Positions 17,731-25,139 of a stretch of 42,335 bases of DNA are shown here, piece after piece (the stretch's first letter is position 1; each line of letters begins with the position of its first letter). This stretch comes from Candidatus Nanopelagicales bacterium. GTDB lineage: Bacteria; Actinomycetota; Actinomycetes; S36-B12. The notes under the pieces were generated by a model. That model did no database searches. It was given only the letters and a program-made list of their open reading frames with translations, and was not told the origin of the DNA. The stretch lies in contig JAFMHB010000011.1 of NCBI GenBank assembly GCA_017854795.1, forward strand, positions 1-42,335, in the 5' to 3' direction. Made by a program: the position numbers and the translations under genes.

Positions 17731-18670
17731 AACTTGTCCTGCGTCCTTTGCCAAGGAGTGAACGGACGCGTGGCGCACGAACAAACATTCTTTCAAACGC
17801 AGCACCAAAAAGAATTCGGTAACTGATGTACCGAGAGAGGGTGTTGGAAATTGGTTCCTGAAAGTCAATGACACCATGGTCTTGCGCAAAACCTGAGTTG
17901 ATCAACACTGCAACATAGCCTCGAGCGAGATCGTTTTCCGTGATTCCCTTCAGTGAGTACTCAAGGTGCTGGTGTGGTTGATGCAGCATTAACATTATTG
18001 GCTCGCGAATTTTTCTCGCAGCTCCCTGATCTTTCTCAACCCAAAAGTTATACCAACCAAATTCGTAGGGTGAAATCTCCAGAGCACCCGCCCAGTTCAA
18101 TCCGCGATCAGACAGATACTTCTTGAGGTTAAGAACTTGCTCACTGGAAAAGACCGCCATGTTGTGACAAGTTGCAATCGGTGTTGCAGGGAGTTCAAGG
18201 AATTCACGAATTTGTACGAGGAACTGCTCTCTAGCAGTCCAATATGCATCAAAGTAAACCGGATCCGCGTGCAATTCGTGGTCTTCAGTGATGAAAGAGT
18301 ACGGGACTCCACTGGGGTCCATGAAGTCGCGGGAACTAAATAAACGAATAAAAACAGCCTCTGAATCGGCGCAGAGATAGTTCCTGAGATACCCACCTTC
18401 GGCAAAAGCTAATTTTATGATCTCTTGATTGATGTACCCAGGGTTATTCCCGTGGATTGGATAGTCAACTAATTGATCCGCCCATAGTGATTCAGACAAC
18501 ACGGTTGCGTGACTGGCAAACACCTCGGTAAATGCAGGGACGTCTTGATCGGGGACAACAACGAAAAGCGGGATCGGTTCAGTTGCATATGCAAGAAAGG
18601 ACTGTAGAAAACGCTGGGCATATTGCAAGTCCGGACCATAGGACTTCAGCATGATCCCAAAGTTGTCCAT
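17723..18670 (-). CDS. DUF6492 family protein, second copy
   Basis: This is a paralogue of the 12143-13138 protein. Both share LKSYGPDLQYA/LVKSYHGDFEYA starts, the GYINQEIIKLAF block, the ITEDHEL/LTEDREL block, the EISPYE..WYN block, HQHLEYSLKGI, and a RGYVAVLINS-like segment. The acidic motif here reads ADSEAVF with Asp102, the same residue number as in the first copy, which supports the ATG start at 18670. The second acidic residue is Glu rather than Asp. It lies 10 bases downstream of a C-methyltransferase gene, so each DUF6492 gene follows a methyltransferase. Function is probably sugar transfer, unproven. Confidence 0.8.
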   Translation of the reverse strand: MDNFGIMLKSYGPDLQYAQRFLQSFLAYATEPIPLFVVVPDQDVPAFTEVFASHATVLSESLWADQLVDYPIHGNNPGYINQEIIKLAFAEGGYLRNYLCADSEAVFIRLFSSRDFMDPSGVPYSFITEDHELHADPVYFDAYWTAREQFLVQIREFLELPATPIATCHNMAVFSSEQVLNLKKYLSDRGLNWAGALEISPYEFGWYNFWVEKDQGAARKIREPIMLMLHQPHQHLEYSLKGITENDLARGYVAVLINSGFAQDHGVIDFQEPISNTLSRYISYRILFGAAFERMFVRAPRVRSLLGKGRRTSSS

Positions 18671-18680
18671 TGACACAGCT

Positions 18681-19955
18681 CTAGTAGCCAACAACTTCAA
18701 GGTCAGGGAGCGGGAAGATCAAACGCCCTCCACCAGCGAGGTAGGGCTGTAGGCGCTCCATGAAAGTCTCCCGGAAATGCCACGGCAAAATCAAGAGGTA
18801 GTCGGGGTTCTCCGCGAGCACCTCTTCCTCGCTCACAATAGGGATCTGGGACCCTGGCAGGAACCGCCCGTATTTGTAAGGATTAACGTCACCCACCTTG
18901 GACATGAGTTCCTTGGTAACCGGCGTGGTCATGACAAGAACATTGCCCTTAGTTGAAGCCCCCAGACCCATGACGGTCGCACCGGAATCTTTGAGTCGCT
19001 CAAGAAGTGATTTGAGGTCATGTTGACGTTCTTCCACCCTAGTGCGAAATTCGATCCATGTTTGTGGGTCATGGACTTTCGCTTGAGCTTCCTGCTCAAG
19101 GAGCCACTGAGCGTAGACAGAAATCCCTGCACCTGGTGAGGGTGAGGCGAGTACTGAGACAGAACCACCGTTAACCGCATTGGTTGCTGCATCAATTAAA
19201 TACAGTCCGGCTTCGTCAAGAATTCGCTTAATTGTTGTTAAGGAGTAGTACTCCAAGTGCTCGTGGCAGATCGTGTCGTAGGCACCACTACGTAGCATCC
19301 AGGGCATGTAACTTTGCTCGAAATACCAGATTCCCTCGGGGGTCAGGCAATGCTTCACGTCTTGGGCAAAAGCCACCGGGTTATCAAGGTCGTAAAACAT
19401 AGCAATTGAGGTGACAATGCTTGCCCGTTCTTTGCTTACCGCATCAAAGTTTTTGGCGTTGAAGAAGTCGGGAACCGTGGTCACCGGGTTGGTTACCTTT
19501 TCTGCTTCGTAGAACTCACTGAATTTGGCAATTGTCGGATCAATTCCAATTTTTACAAGGCCGGGGACACTGTAACTGCGAAGCAGTGTTCCATCATTTG
19601 CCCCGATATCGAGAACGGTTTGGCCGGGGAGCAGGTTGGCCCTGACTTCGAGTCGGCGAGCAATCCTTGCCAAGTGAGCCACCATTGAGGCATTCAGTCC
19701 GCTGCGGTAGCCGTAGTTGTCCCCGTACATTTCTTCGGGTGGGAAGGTGTCTCCGAGTTGAACCAAGCCACAGTCATTGCAGACCAGGAGGCGCACTTCA
19801 CCCGAAGAGATTTCCTCTTCGCGCGTGGCGGGGAACACTCCGGTGAGCGCCAAATCACCGAAATTGAGGACTTCAACGAGGTCCGTTGTGCCACAGACCC
19901 GACAGTTCTTCAACTTCGCCACAGTTTTGGCTCTCTCTCTGATTACACGGTTCAC
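18681..19955 (-). CDS. Sugar C-methyltransferase, SAM-dependent, zinc-binding
   Basis: The 424-residue protein has the three-part plan of NDP-ketodeoxysugar C-methyltransferases (TylC3/NovU type). There is an N-terminal zinc site (CRVCG about 19-23, CNDCG about 59-63), a central SAM domain with VLDIGANDGTLL, and a C-terminal half with EHLEYYSL, GLGASTKGN and PDYLLILPWHF. The family methylates carbon next to a keto group in deoxysugars, giving branched sugars. The CDP- or UDP-keto sugars made in this window are plausible substrates. The start is uncertain: GTG 19955 lacks a ribosome site, and a GTG at 19922 after a GAGAG run is possible. It leads a two-gene minus operon with DUF6492. Confidence 0.88.
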   Translation of the reverse strand: MNRVIRERAKTVAKLKNCRVCGTTDLVEVLNFGDLALTGVFPATREEEISSGEVRLLVCNDCGLVQLGDTFPPEEMYGDNYGYRSGLNASMVAHLARIARRLEVRANLLPGQTVLDIGANDGTLLRSYSVPGLVKIGIDPTIAKFSEFYEAEKVTNPVTTVPDFFNAKNFDAVSKERASIVTSIAMFYDLDNPVAFAQDVKHCLTPEGIWYFEQSYMPWMLRSGAYDTICHEHLEYYSLTTIKRILDEAGLYLIDAATNAVNGGSVSVLASPSPGAGISVYAQWLLEQEAQAKVHDPQTWIEFRTRVEERQHDLKSLLERLKDSGATVMGLGASTKGNVLVMTTPVTKELMSKVGDVNPYKYGRFLPGSQIPIVSEEEVLAENPDYLLILPWHFRETFMERLQPYLAGGGRLIFPLPDLEVVGY

Positions 19956-20062
19956 GGCTAACTAGATCAAAATGGTCTCGGTACACCGTTTTAACAATTA
20001 TTGTCCCGTCCTAGACTAGCGAAGTCATTAGAGCGATCCAAAGAACTAAGGGGTACACGCGG
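19956..20062. other. Divergent intergenic region, 107 bases
   Basis: This is the longest spacer in the window. On the plus side TAGACT (20012-20017) fits TANNNT, with AAGGGG (20048-20053) 9 bases before the GTG at 20063, so a leadered transcript is likely. On the minus side no TANNNT falls at leaderless spacing. TTGTTA followed 17 bases later by CATTTT is a weak alternative. No hairpin or operator was recognised. Confidence 0.4.
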
Positions 20063-20881
20063 GTGAGCCACGATCACGACGAGCACCACAAGAACACTGA
20101 ACACGTCGACGACAGCCTGTTGGCGAAAGCAAAAAGAACCCTCCCCCTGGTACCTATTTCCCGTGGCTTGAGCCGAGCAAGTCGCAAAGCTGCTTCCGCC
20201 GCCCACAAACTCCAATACCAAGTGGAATGGGGCGCAGATAACCCCGAATATTTTGATCACTTCATTGACCAACACTGGCAGTGGTCAGCGAATAGGCAGT
20301 CATTCCCGTGGGAGCGCGGTGTCTACTCCTCGCTCGCCCTTCAAGCAACCCGTTCTGGGAGCCGACTGCCTAAGGTTCTGGAACTCTGCTGTGGTGACGG
20401 TTTCAACACCTACCACTTCTACAGTGCTCAAGCCGAATCAATTACTTCGATCGATTTTGATCCCTCCGCGATCGCGACAGCTAAGAAGAATTGCTCCTAC
20501 TCAAATATTCGCTACCTCCTTGGTGACATCAGAACAGATATTCCTGAAGGCTTCTACGACAACGTTATTTGGGACGCTGCGATTGAGCATTTCACGGAAA
20601 CTGAAATCAAAGCCCTGATGGGAACCATAAAGTCGCGCTTGGCTGAAGGTGGAATTCTGTCCGGTTACACCATCATTGAACCTGATGACGGTGGGAAGCA
20701 CCTGCACCAGCACGAATACGAATTCCATGACAAGTCTGACCTGGCTCGATTCCTTGAGCCGTGGTTCGCCAATGTTCAGGTTCTCGAAACGGTTCACCCT
20801 CAGCGCCGAAACCTTTACTTCTGGGCAAGTGACTCGGCTCTACCCTTTAATAGAGATATCGCGCTCACAGTTGAAAAGTGA
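20063..20881 (+). CDS. Class I SAM-dependent methyltransferase
   Basis: The 272-residue protein has a polar, His/Asp-rich N-terminus (about residues 1-25), then a basic stretch, then a Rossmann methyltransferase domain. Motif I is VLELCCGDGFNTYHF (about 110-124) and the acidic end of strand 2 is SITSIDFDPSAI. Later features are NVIWDAAIEHFTETEI and a LAEGGILSGYTI strand. The substrate is not evident from sequence. The operon methyltransferase-GNAT-pseI suggests methylation of a pseudaminate intermediate or final residue. The GTG start follows AAGGGG. The next gene begins 4 bases after its stop. Confidence 0.8.
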   Translation: MSHDHDEHHKNTEHVDDSLLAKAKRTLPLVPISRGLSRASRKAASAAHKLQYQVEWGADNPEYFDHFIDQHWQWSANRQSFPWERGVYSSLALQATRSGSRLPKVLELCCGDGFNTYHFYSAQAESITSIDFDPSAIATAKKNCSYSNIRYLLGDIRTDIPEGFYDNVIWDAAIEHFTETEIKALMGTIKSRLAEGGILSGYTIIEPDDGGKHLHQHEYEFHDKSDLARFLEPWFANVQVLETVHPQRRNLYFWASDSALPFNRDIALTVEK

Positions 20882-20885
20882 GCAA

Positions 20886-21350
20886 GTGAGGATTCGTCCC
20901 GCAACTTCCGCCGACTCTGTCGACGTTTTACGGTGGCGCAATGATCAAACGGCGCGGGAACAATCTCGCACTACGGAAGTCATCACACAAGACGTACATG
21001 ACGTCTGGTTTGAATCAGTCATCAATGACACCTACAGGTATCTTTTCATTGCTGAACTCGAAAACGCTGGGTCCTTTGGCCAAGTCAGGTTTGATCTCCT
21101 TGCAGGTGAGTCAAACGTGTTTGAAGTTTCAATTTCGATTTCCCCCGAGTATCGGGGGCAAAATCTCGCGATTCCCACGCTGTTACAGGCCGAGAAGGTA
21201 TTCACTGACGACCATTCACCCAGTCAATTGCGGGCTTTTGTCAGGTTGGGCAACACCCTCTCCCAACGCATATTCACCGCAGCGGGCTATAGCATTGAGT
21301 CCAAGGTAAGTGACTCCGGCAATTGGTGGTTTAAGGACATAGATGATTGA
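20886..21350 (+). CDS. GNAT acetyltransferase beside pseI
   Basis: This 154-residue protein has GNAT features: VRIRPATSADSVDVLRWRN at the N-terminus, a SFGQVRFDL strand, an acetyl-CoA-binding region ISPEYRGQNLA (which fits the R/QXXGXG/A loop), and AGYSIESK near the end. I start it at the GTG at 20886 because the family N-terminus begins there; the open frame continues upstream inside the preceding gene without homology. It overlaps pseI by 8 bases. It may be the true PseH, or it may add an acyl group elsewhere on the nonulosonate. It is only distantly similar to the GNAT at 17146. Confidence 0.78.
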   Translation: MRIRPATSADSVDVLRWRNDQTAREQSRTTEVITQDVHDVWFESVINDTYRYLFIAELENAGSFGQVRFDLLAGESNVFEVSISISPEYRGQNLAIPTLLQAEKVFTDDHSPSQLRAFVRLGNTLSQRIFTAAGYSIESKVSDSGNWWFKDIDD

Positions 21351-22395
21351 TTCAATTTCCATAGCCGGGAAAAAAATAGGTCCAACATCATCTTGCTATG
21401 TCATTGCTGAAGTGTCAGCCAATCACAAACAAGACATTAATATTGCCAAGGAAACTGTTCGTGCTGCCGCCGAGGCAGGCGCCGATGCCGTCAAGTTCCA
21501 GACTTACACTCCGGACACTCTCACATTCAACTCGGACAGTGAGATTTTTCGGATTGATCATGGAACAGCTTGGGACGGTCGGACCCTGTACTCGATTTAT
21601 TCCGAGGGGTATATGCCGTGGGAGTGGCACGCAGAACTCTTCGAGCTCGCAAATTCACTGGGCCTGGCTGCGTTCTCCTCACCCTTTGATTCAACCGCCG
21701 TTGACTACTTGGCGGATCTTGATGTCCCAGCATTCAAAATCGCATCTTTTGAGATTGTCGACATCCCTCTGATTCAACATGTTGCTCGACAGGGGAAACC
21801 AGTACTCATTTCAACGGGAATTGCCCGCAAAGAAGACATCGAGGCCGCAGTAGCAGCGTGCCGTGAAGTAGGTAACTCCGAAATCATTGTTTTGAAATGC
21901 ACATCCGCCTACCCAGCTCCCGCTAACGAATTGAATTTGCTCACTATCCCCGCGATCACTGAAACGTTCGGGGTTATTGCCGGTTACTCCGATCACACGA
22001 TGACCCCAACTGCAGCCATCGCTGCTGTCACACTCGGGGCGCGAGTCATTGAGCGCCACATCACGCTCGATAGACTCACTGGTGGTCTGGATGCCGGCTT
22101 CAGCACGACAGCCGCGGAGTTTAAGGAACTTGTCCAGCAGATTCGCGAAACAGAAGAAGCTCTCGGTGTTGTCACCTTCCAACTGAGTGCAGTGAGTGAA
22201 AATAGTCGGAGATTCTCTCGATCCCTTTTCGTCACAATGGACGTCAAGGCTGGCGACTTGGTTACCGGTGACAACCTGCGTTCAATTCGCCCAAATAATG
22301 GGCTTCACCCCAAACTATTACCTAACTTAATCGGTCGCACTTTTTCATGCGATGTCACCGCAGGGACGCCAATGTCAGCCGATTTCGTTAGCTAA
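21343..22395 (+). CDS. pseI: Pseudaminic acid synthase
   Basis: PseI condenses 2,4-diacetamido-2,4,6-trideoxy-altrose with phosphoenolpyruvate to give pseudaminic acid. The 350-residue protein has the NeuB-family TIM barrel (about 1-270) with VIAEVSANHKQD, DAVKFQTYTPDTL, FSSPFDSTAVDYL, FKIASFEI and GYSDHTMTP, followed by an antifreeze-like SAF domain (about 295-350). The GYSDHTMT and WDGRTLYSIY segments match PseI more than sialate synthase, in agreement with pseB and pseC nearby. The ATG start follows AAGGA. Its direct substrate requires PseG, which is absent from the window. Confidence 0.93.
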   Translation: MIDSISIAGKKIGPTSSCYVIAEVSANHKQDINIAKETVRAAAEAGADAVKFQTYTPDTLTFNSDSEIFRIDHGTAWDGRTLYSIYSEGYMPWEWHAELFELANSLGLAAFSSPFDSTAVDYLADLDVPAFKIASFEIVDIPLIQHVARQGKPVLISTGIARKEDIEAAVAACREVGNSEIIVLKCTSAYPAPANELNLLTIPAITETFGVIAGYSDHTMTPTAAIAAVTLGARVIERHITLDRLTGGLDAGFSTTAAEFKELVQQIRETEEALGVVTFQLSAVSENSRRFSRSLFVTMDVKAGDLVTGDNLRSIRPNNGLHPKLLPNLIGRTFSCDVTAGTPMSADFVS

Positions 22396-24177
22396 CCTGC
22401 CTGTCAATCGATCAATTTTGATTATTTGATCAGCGATTTCCAATTTTTCTTGATCCTGCTCGAGTGAGTCACCGCGGACTATAGCGAGTGGGTTCCACAC
22501 GGTTGAATTATCAAAATCATTGATTCGTTCGATACATTCCTCAATCCAATCCTGTGATTGTTCTTTCATGGAATCTGATTGGGTTCTACGAGCCTTATCC
22601 CTCATTGATAATTTTCGTGAAATTTTTTCTCTCCAGGCAACGGGTATCACTTTCCGTATCGCGGAAAGTGACTGCTTAGAGTCCCCCACATCTACATATT
22701 CAGGTTGGTGTTGCCACGTTCTGTGGGTAATCGCACGAGCCAGTGTTATTGAGTACCATCGCCAAGCTTTGATCGCTATTTCAGTTGATCTTGGAGTGGT
22801 AATCGCTTGATTGATCGTGGTGCTGTAACCATCCGCATCGAATCTCTCAACTTCAAGGCCAAGTGATGCTGGATAGGCATTGAGACGAGGCGGGTCGTAG
22901 TGCACAACTGGAATACCGAGGGCAAGGAATTCAAGACCGGCACTCGAAGCGTGGTTTATTCCAATGCTGGCAACACGAGCCACGTCATACAAACCTATTC
23001 CGTCATCTGGGGAGTTAATTGAAACGTTAGGTGTTCGCTGCTCAAGTAACTCCTCAATACGGTCTAGATCCGGTGATCTAAGTAGTTCACGTTTATTTGG
23101 TGCAAGCCGCGGATGTAACCTGAAAACAAATTCAATATCAGGCGAATTGCGGGCCGCCAGTAAGGATTGTTCAATGAATTCAGTGACCGCAGAGACTTTT
23201 TCAATCGGCACTCGCTCAAATTCAGCGCCCACCAATGCAGACGATCGTGTTTCATCTGGGCTACCGATCAACACAACCGCAATAGGCTTGCTGCCCGATG
23301 TTCCCAGTTGATCATGAATTTCTTGAGTCGATCTGAATGTCGGTGCAGTGGAATAGACCCACGGGTCCCTTCCCATTATTAGATGCCCCAAATTTCTGGC
23401 AACAATTTCTACTTCGAGCGGAGTTAATGGTGTTTCAAGTGACTCGATGAGTCTCGCCGAATCGACAGCGGTTTGACTTGACTGAATACTTCGGAAGAGA
23501 GCGATGGTTGCATACCGATCAGGTATAAACGCACCCGTACTCATACCAACATATTGGATCGCAGGACTCGAAAGGGCGAGTTCTGTGAAAACTCTATTTG
23601 TTGGGTACAAAGGGTTGTAAACAAAACAGTGGGTGGGTTTTATCTCCTTGAAAATATGAGGCAGGGCATGGTAAGCGAATAACGAACTCGTCAGATCACT
23701 GAGGTATTCATTCCATGAGAGGTCAGTTGAGGTGATATCAGGAACTTTGTGGTGCAGCATCGACAAATATGTTGCATGACGATTAATGGGAAAGGGGTGG
23801 TTTCCAAATTCCTGCCAATTTTCACGCGTTACATATCCGACCTCAGTCACAACCTGACTTCTCTTTTCTTCAGTCAAGTAATCATCGATCCACACGGTCG
23901 AATATTTAGCTACGCTGTGAAATGACGCTTCACTGCTCTTGCACTCCTTACAGATCGATTGTTTCTGCGAATTCGGTGACATGACCTGGAGTCCGTTTGA
24001 TTGCATAGTGGGGCACAATGATTCAAATAGTCCACGACATCTTATGACCACCACTTCAGCCCCTTGACTTACTAGGCCATTCGCAAAATCGTGTTCCAGC
24101 TGACTGGTTTCCCACAGACCTGCGTTGGGAGAAAACCAGAGAATGCGCCACTCTGATACGGGCAATCCAAGAGCCAC
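22375..24177 (-). CDS. GT-B fold capsule-type glycosyltransferase, putative
   Basis: The 600-residue protein starts WRILWFSPNAGLW. Its middle contains a SGSKPIAVVLIGSPDE strand and VFRLHPRLAPNKREL, then HASSAGLEFLALGIPVVHYDPP. That His-Pro plus SAGLEFLALGIPV pattern is typical of capsule synthesis and CDP-glycerol-like GT-B transferases. A charged C-terminal tail of about 100 residues follows. An N-terminal SICKECKSS motif is an oddity of unknown role. The gene is convergent with pseI (21-base overlap) and coupled to the upstream GT2 by a TAGTG overlap. It is a candidate for the nonulosonate transferase, which is inference from position. Specificity is unknown. Confidence 0.65.
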   Translation of the reverse strand: MALGLPVSEWRILWFSPNAGLWETSQLEHDFANGLVSQGAEVVVIRCRGLFESLCPTMQSNGLQVMSPNSQKQSICKECKSSEASFHSVAKYSTVWIDDYLTEEKRSQVVTEVGYVTRENWQEFGNHPFPINRHATYLSMLHHKVPDITSTDLSWNEYLSDLTSSLFAYHALPHIFKEIKPTHCFVYNPLYPTNRVFTELALSSPAIQYVGMSTGAFIPDRYATIALFRSIQSSQTAVDSARLIESLETPLTPLEVEIVARNLGHLIMGRDPWVYSTAPTFRSTQEIHDQLGTSGSKPIAVVLIGSPDETRSSALVGAEFERVPIEKVSAVTEFIEQSLLAARNSPDIEFVFRLHPRLAPNKRELLRSPDLDRIEELLEQRTPNVSINSPDDGIGLYDVARVASIGINHASSAGLEFLALGIPVVHYDPPRLNAYPASLGLEVERFDADGYSTTINQAITTPRSTEIAIKAWRWYSITLARAITHRTWQHQPEYVDVGDSKQSLSAIRKVIPVAWREKISRKLSMRDKARRTQSDSMKEQSQDWIEECIERINDFDNSTVWNPLAIVRGDSLEQDQEKLEIADQIIKIDRLTGRLANEIG

Positions 24178-25106
24178 TAGGAGGACCTTCCCAACAGTTG
24201 AGAAAGGGCAGAAGTGATCCGTGTGGTGATTTTATCTGGTTGCACTCGGGCACTCTGCAGCGTCTGAGAAATCACTTGACGCGCAGCAACGGACTCCACA
24301 ACATCGACTACTTGGATGGGTAAATCAATCCTCTCGGCCGTTACTTCATGTGATGTGGCCGATTCCGAGTGGGTTCCACTGCCTTCTTGTCCAATGTTTT
24401 CAACGAGTGATCGGCCTGGGTAGAGGGTGAGTTTGTTGGCAAGAAATGCCGATGCGTACCAGCGGATTGCCCACGAGTCGATTTTTCCCGCGGCTTGGTT
24501 CCTGAGCATCTGTCGGTAGGGGAAAGCTCCATTGAAATCAAACTCTGCTCGATCCGGTGACCTATCAAGTTCCTTCAAGAGTTTTTGGGAGTCGGATTCA
24601 AAAATTTTCCAACCTCGACGCCAGGTGGCCCAGCCCCAGCAGTCGGCACCGCGCAGGAAAACAGTTTGAGGAAGAACCTGAGGAACCGAGTACATGAAAC
24701 CATGAATACTGATTACTTCTTCATCGTTGACATAAAGCTCAAGGGCCTGATTCATGTACTCCAAAAAGTCGGGGGAAACCACCAAATCGTCTTCCATGAC
24801 AATTACGCTTTCGTGGTCTTCCAGAGTTTGCGTGACACCGGAGATAACCGAGGCCGCTAGGCCAATGTTGTGATCACGTTCTATAACGCGAACCGAGGCA
24901 AACAAGCTTGAGCCTTGGATCTCACGAGCGATTTCCTTGACCTGCTCCACAGCCTCCTGGTCAATCGCTGATTTGGCGCCATCGCAATAGATACTCAAAG
25001 CAGTTCGATCGGCGCCAGGATTAGCAGCAAGTGAGTCAAGGGCCCTGCGCAGATGATCAGGGCGCCGGTAAGCGAAAAGTACTACCGGGGCATGATCGCG
25101 TGACAC
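24177..25106 (-). CDS. GT-A glycosyltransferase (GT2/GT13-like)
   Basis: The 309-residue protein starts APVVLFAYRRPDHLRRALDSL. It carries a metal motif VMEDDLVVSPDFL (Glu105-Asp107) and the aromatic block DCWGWATWRRGW. The EDD and WGWATW pair defines a glycosyltransferase group resembling GlcNAc-transferase I. A paralogue with both motifs lies at 33212-34126. The start at GTG 25106 is chosen because TATGCT lies 6 bases upstream; the longer reading from 25124 would run over the promoter of the divergent epimerase gene. It overlaps the next minus gene by one base (TAGTG). Confidence 0.85.
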   Translation of the reverse strand: MSRDHAPVVLFAYRRPDHLRRALDSLAANPGADRTALSIYCDGAKSAIDQEAVEQVKEIAREIQGSSLFASVRVIERDHNIGLAASVISGVTQTLEDHESVIVMEDDLVVSPDFLEYMNQALELYVNDEEVISIHGFMYSVPQVLPQTVFLRGADCWGWATWRRGWKIFESDSQKLLKELDRSPDRAEFDFNGAFPYRQMLRNQAAGKIDSWAIRWYASAFLANKLTLYPGRSLVENIGQEGSGTHSESATSHEVTAERIDLPIQVVDVVESVAARQVISQTLQSARVQPDKITTRITSALSQLLGRSS

Positions 25107-25118
25107 CGCATGAGCATA
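25107..25118 (-). promoter_or_regulatory. Leaderless -10 element for the 24177-25106 glycosyltransferase
   Basis: TATGCT (25118-25113, minus) lies 6 bases before the GTG at 25106. Confidence 0.5.
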
Positions 25119-25126
25119 GAACACGT

Positions 25127-25139
25127 TACGCTGAACCCC
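25127..25139 (+). promoter_or_regulatory. Leaderless -10 element for the SDR gene
   Basis: TACGCT (25127-25132) lies 7 bases before the ATG at 25140. With the minus element at 25113-25118 it makes a 33-base divergent promoter region. Confidence 0.5.

Noticed and set aside
21343-22395. Sialic or legionaminic acid synthase instead of PseI
   Set aside because: The adjacent inverting dehydratase and PseC-type aminotransferase, plus the GYSDHTMT segment, fit pseudaminate; no NeuC-like epimerase is present.
25110-25139. ATG at 25110 as the SDR start
   Set aside because: It would overlap the divergent gene's promoter, adds ten residues without family similarity, and has no ribosome site; 25140 fits the leaderless pattern.
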